A stretch of DNA of 64,000 bases from Colias croceus (lineage: Eukaryota > Arthropoda > Insecta > Lepidoptera > Pieridae): assembly GCF_905220415.1 (NCBI RefSeq), contig NC_059565.1, positions 2,690,501 through 2,754,500 on the forward strand, read 5' to 3'. Below are positions 60,198 to 64,000 of the stretch, one piece after another. A model generated the notes under the pieces. The model searched no databases and had not been told where the DNA came from. It saw only the letters and a list, made by a program, of their open reading frames with translations. Each line of letters begins with the position of its first letter. Positions within the stretch are counted from its first letter, which is position 1. Position numbers and translations under genes: made by a program.

Positions 60198-61130
60198 ATG
60201 AACGAGATGCCACTACAGCGCTCTCCTCCGCCGTCTACTACTACGACACCAACGCTCACGTCGTTGTGGTCCAAGAGCAAAAGCCAACTTGACTCTGGTT
60301 CAAATATGAGCGTACTAGACTCGGATACTGACAGAAACATTCCACTGCGGAAACCGAAAAGAAAACGCATAGACCAATATGATGAAATAAAAAACCTAAA
60401 AGAAGATATTATGAATATGCTTTCTTCTTGGAAATCAGAGCAAGAAGACAAGATTACGTCAATATTTACCACAGTTAATTTATTAAAAGACGAATGCAGT
60501 GATATAAAAAAATCGATTCAATATATGTCTGACAAGTACGACGACGTTCTAATTAAACTAACAACGGTTGAGGAAGAATTAAAATCAAAACAAAAACAAA
60601 TAAATGATATGTGCCAAACAATTGAGAACATGGAATCCTCGCTTAAATTAACCAGCCTAGAAATTCGGAACATTCCTGTCAAAGAAAAAGAAACAAAACA
60701 GGACTTGGTGAACTCGGTTTTGGCCATTGCGGAAACCCTTAAATGTCCGTTAGTAAAATCACAGATAAATAATGTGCACCGAACTGGAAAAAGTTCCGCA
60801 TCTGAGAGACCCATATTGCTTAGTCTTGTATCCATTCTCACCAAGGAGGAGATATTACATAACTATAAGAGATTTAACAAAGAGAGTAGAAGCTCAAAAC
60901 TAAATACCACCCACATAAATATTACCGGCCCACAGAAGCAAATCTTTATATCAGAATCATTATCAACCAGAGCCAAGAAACTCTTCTTTCTCACCCGTGA
61001 ATTTGCTAAGAAAAATAATTATTCATTTTATTGGACAGTTCGAGGTATTATCTACATCAAAAAGGAAGAAGGTTCGCCAGCCATACGTGTTGATAACGAG
61101 TGTACCCTGAAAAATCTGAAACAAAAGTGA
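60198..61130 (+). CDS. LINE ORF1 protein, 310 residues
   Basis: RNA-binding/chaperone ORF of the LINE. The first ATG (60198) was chosen; upstream in-frame codons lack ATG. A Ser/Pro/Thr-rich start and a basic patch (RKPKRKRID) are followed by a coiled coil at about residues 62-150. A C-terminal region follows, with LEIRNIP, NNVHRTG, RPILLSLVS, and TRAKKLFFLTREFAK, of the type found in ORF1 of many insect LINEs (Baculo_FP-like). No CCHC zinc knuckle is seen. The stop lies 9 nt before the next ORF. Confidence 0.85.
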   Translation: MNEMPLQRSPPPSTTTTPTLTSLWSKSKSQLDSGSNMSVLDSDTDRNIPLRKPKRKRIDQYDEIKNLKEDIMNMLSSWKSEQEDKITSIFTTVNLLKDECSDIKKSIQYMSDKYDDVLIKLTTVEEELKSKQKQINDMCQTIENMESSLKLTSLEIRNIPVKEKETKQDLVNSVLAIAETLKCPLVKSQINNVHRTGKSSASERPILLSLVSILTKEEILHNYKRFNKESRSSKLNTTHINITGPQKQIFISESLSTRAKKLFFLTREFAKKNNYSFYWTVRGIIYIKKEEGSPAIRVDNECTLKNLKQK

Positions 61131-61139
61131 CTATTTTCT

Positions 61140-61808
61140 ATGTGTATAAGAAATTTTGTGCAGTGGCTCCCGTTTTGTTCTTTAGTTCGTATTAAGGGTC
61201 TCATAATTAGCTTATTTTTAATTTTATGTAAACAAATCTTACAAAACACACACATTAAACAAAACTTTGTTCACCTAAACAAGACAATATCAATATTGGA
61301 AATCTCTTCACATAAAGTAATTAAGTTACCAATATTATCATATTTTATATCTAAGTATTTTCTTATTTTTCTCACGCATATATACAAATTATATTTTTAT
61401 AATATATTATTATACATAATAAGTAATCAAACAAAAGTTATAAATATGCACATTATATATCCCAATTTTCACATACTTTTTACAAAATTGTTAACAAAAT
61501 TATTAAGTAAAAAATTTATATTAAATATTATCGTTAATCACTTGTACCACACAACATCATACGATACTAGATGGCCTACCGTATTCTTTCTGGTTAATTT
61601 TAATATTCTACAGCTAATGAGAGGGTACCTCAAAAACTTATTGTTCTTTGGTTCGTATTTTAATCTTTATAATGTTAAACAAATAACCCTTGTCCGTTCT
61701 TTATATTTCATGCATACAAAGCTTAAGAAAGCTATACTTACTCTTTTTATATTTAAAACTAAGTTAAATCTCCTGCTCAATTTCGCAAAAAAAAATAACA
61801 ATGTGTGA
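61140..61808 (+). CDS. LINE middle ORF, 222 residues, unknown
   Basis: An uninterrupted frame between ORF1 and ORF2. At this AT content (near 75%) a stop is expected about every 11 codons, so 222 clear codons are very unlikely by chance. The product is rich in Ile, Leu, Phe, Tyr and Lys, with possible membrane stretches (for example LIISLFLILC and FLIFLTHIYKLYFYNILLYI). Its TGA overlaps the ORF2 ATG by 8 nt. No family was recognised. It may be a true third protein, or a spacer kept open so ribosomes can reach ORF2. Confidence 0.5.
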   Translation: MCIRNFVQWLPFCSLVRIKGLIISLFLILCKQILQNTHIKQNFVHLNKTISILEISSHKVIKLPILSYFISKYFLIFLTHIYKLYFYNILLYIISNQTKVINMHIIYPNFHILFTKLLTKLLSKKFILNIIVNHLYHTTSYDTRWPTVFFLVNFNILQLMRGYLKNLLFFGSYFNLYNVKQITLVRSLYFMHTKLKKAILTLFIFKTKLNLLLNFAKKNNNV

Positions 61809-64000
61809 TTTTATACAAACATGTGTGCTTGATGATTTAGATAATAACATGAATCCAAGTGCAGTATACAGTGACCCGGAATCTTGTTGCAGCAAAATAC
61901 GTAAGAATTCATATTTAAAAATATTAACGCAAAACATTCGTAGTTTGAGTGCTAACTGGGATAATTTGCTTCTATTGTTGTCGAGATTTAATTTTGTATT
62001 TGATATTATAGTTTTAACAGAGTGTTGGTTGTCTTGTAATAATATAATTCCTACCTTGACTGGCTTTAAATCGTTTGCAAATACAAAGTATTTAAATCAG
62101 AATGATGGTTTAACTATTTATGTACGTGAAAATGTTATGTCTGTAGTTCTTGAAGAACCGGATTTTTCTGAGGCAAATTGTTTAGTACTAAAGATTGGGA
62201 GTGATACAGCTCTTATAGCCATTTATCGTTCCCCAAGTTTTAAAAATATTCAAAATTTTATTAATTCTTTGCATTCGATCGTAAATAAATTATCCATGTA
62301 TCCAAATATTATAATTACAGGCGATATAAATATAGACATAAAATCATCAAACACAGATCATTTATCAAGTGAGTATCTCAATTGTATAGCTATGACAGGA
62401 CTTTTACCAGCACATTTATTGCCAACCCGATCAAACAACTGTTTAGACCATGTTATGGTTAAAAGTAAAGAGTTATATCATACTTTTATTATTGATTCTT
62501 TAGTCACCGATCATAACCCAGTAGTTTTTTGTTTGCACTTTTTTTCTAAAAATAGGCCAAAAAACGAACTTAAATATATAACGACAACCAACTATGATGC
62601 CTTGAGTAATTATTTTGATAAATTAGATTTTTCTCAATTATACACAATAACGGATCCTAATTTAGCCGCGTCTTATTTCACTAATCTTATTTCTCAGGGT
62701 ATACAACAGTCTACAACTACGAAACAAATTTCTTGCCGCAAAAAAATTATCAAACCATGGATTACTCCTGGTTTACTTCGCTGCATTAGATTTAGGGATA
62801 AACTACAAAAAAAATTTAAAAAAGCGCCTAATAATCTTAACTTATCTATCACTTATAAACGTTACCGTAATTTTTGTAACGCATTGTTAAAAAAAGTAAA
62901 AAGAAATTATGAACGAACACTTATAATAAACTCAAGTAATAACAATAAATCACTTTGGAATTGCATAAAAAAATTTACTCACATGAATACTCGAAATCAA
63001 AATGGCTGTGACTTACTTAATAATTCTGAAAATGCGGTTGAAACATTGAATAGTATCAACTATTATTTTGCTAATATTGGTTAGGAACTTGCAGAAAAGA
63101 TTTCACATAATACATCTGATGCGACTCTTCCTTCCTCGTCCAATTTTTCTAATTCTTTTTGTTTCTATGAAACCGACGAGATAGAAATAAACAATTTGAT
63201 AGTCTCTCTTCGAAGTGATTGTGCAGTTGGATGGGACAACATCCCAGCCAATATAGTTAAACAATATAGACCTATATTTGTTAAGCCCCTTGTGTACATT
63301 TTTAATTTGTGCTTGTCTTCTGGGACTTTCCCCAACACTTTTAAAAAAGCAATTATCCATCCAATATATAAAGCGGGAGATAGAGGTTCTGTAAATAATT
63401 ATCGCCCTATATCGATACTCCCATGCCTCTCAAAGATATTTGAAAAAATAATGAATACACGTTTAGTTAATTACCTTGAGAAGCACTGTATTTTATCACC
63501 CAATCAATTTGGCTTTCGCAGATCGAGATCAACGACGGACGCACTACACTTTCTTATCGATCACGTTGTGGCTAATCTTGATATAAATAGAAGATGTGTG
63601 GCCGTCTTCCTCGATCTCGCGAAAGCTTTTGATACGGTGTCGATGCCCCTACTATTAAACAAACTAAATTATGTCGGTATAAGAGGTAAACCATTTGAAT
63701 TGTTCAAGAGTTACTTAACCGATAGAACACAAATTGTTAAACTAAACGGCTTAATTAGTACCGAACAAACGCTTTCTTTTGGTATTCCGCAGGGAAGTAT
63801 TTTAGGTCCAACGCTATTCTTACTGTACATGAATGACTTGACAAATCTATCTCTTGAAAACGGCAAAATAATAGCTTATGCAGACGACACGGTTTTAATA
63901 TTTGATGGTCGAACGTGGGAGGAAGCTTTTTCACATTCACAGTCTGGTTTAAATATCGTAAGTAATTGGCTGCTATCTAATTCGTTGACTCTTAATTCTG
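61801..64000 (+). pseudogene. LINE ORF2, endonuclease-reverse transcriptase, one in-frame stop
   Basis: ATG at 61801. The APE-type endonuclease covers about residues 35-245: LTQNIRSL, VLTECWLS, ITGDINID and TDHNPVVF hold the catalytic Asn, Glu, Asp and Asp-His. A TAG at 63082-63084 stops the frame after residue 427. The same frame then stays open to the window end and holds RT motifs: YRPISILPCLSKIFEKIM, FLDLAKAFDTV, GIPQGSILGPTLFLLYMNDL and the active site YADDT. The single stop suggests a young, inactivated copy. The 3' end is outside the window. Confidence 0.9.

Larger units (their letters stand above)
60127..64000 (+). mobile_element. LINE (CR1/Jockey group), runs past the window end
   Basis: A non-LTR retrotransposon with a GC-richer 5' leader from about 60127, ORF1, an unusual middle ORF, and ORF2 with endonuclease and reverse transcriptase. 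RT continues beyond 64000, so the 3' end is not seen. It is recent enough that only one stop interrupts about 3.8 kb. The clade call is from the APE-type endonuclease plus RT layout and is not firm at finer level. Confidence 0.9.

Noticed and set aside
60173..60844. Minus-strand frames opposite LINE ORF1
   Set aside because: Antisense shadows of ORF1; no splice or family evidence.

Overview
The window looks like nuclear DNA of a butterfly or moth. It is AT-rich, the genes are split into many short exons, and it is crowded with Helitron-like elements whose 3' ends (a GC-rich stem, then CTAG followed by T) are typical of Lepidoptera. Nitrilase and Fhit encoded in one chain also points to an invertebrate animal. 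No bacterial, organellar, CRISPR or rRNA features were seen.

Layout. 1-10 kb is gene-free and repeat-built: a nested fold-back element, a 2-kb element holding an 85-bp satellite, and one copy of a 1.75-kb DNA transposon. 10.0-11.6 kb (minus) is Vps37A, an ESCRT-I subunit. 12.8-17.0 kb (minus) is an 8-exon gene for an unrecognised secreted coiled-coil protein of 808 residues. 18.5-27.3 kb (minus) is a 12-exon SLC22-type organic ion transporter of 578 residues. 27.3-37.0 kb is gene-free: the inverted second copy of the 1.75-kb element, Helitron-like copies, several MITEs and a pogo-like remnant. 37.0-44.3 kb (minus) is the NitFhit fusion gene, with a dead DD37D mariner (maT-type) in one intron. 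A 1.5-kb head-to-head spacer rich in imperfect palindromes separates it from Sgt1 (45.8-50.8 kb, plus). 50.8-57.3 kb holds only repeats. 57.3-59.8 kb (minus) has three exon-like pieces of an unidentified gene, beside a minisatellite made from one exon's splice-donor end. From about 60.1 kb to the window end lies a plus-strand LINE.

The host genes are unrelated housekeeping or transport functions: endosomal sorting, uptake transport, nitrilase/HIT chemistry, and an Hsp90/SCF co-chaperone. No operon or pathway cluster is seen. All exon chains were assembled by hand from splice signals and reading-frame continuity. In the four recognised or complete genes every exon junction keeps frame and the total length divides by three.

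The most unusual item is the LINE. Between ORF1 and the endonuclease/RT ORF2 lies a third open frame of 222 codons in very AT-rich DNA. It starts 9 nt after the ORF1 stop and overlaps the ORF2 start by 8 nt, which suggests a three-cistron element with coupled translation. Other notable items are an almost perfect 131-bp-arm hairpin, a possible mitochondrial leader exon on NitFhit, the phase-1 exon series of the secreted protein, and two unrelated transposons nested at the 5' end of the same Helitron family.
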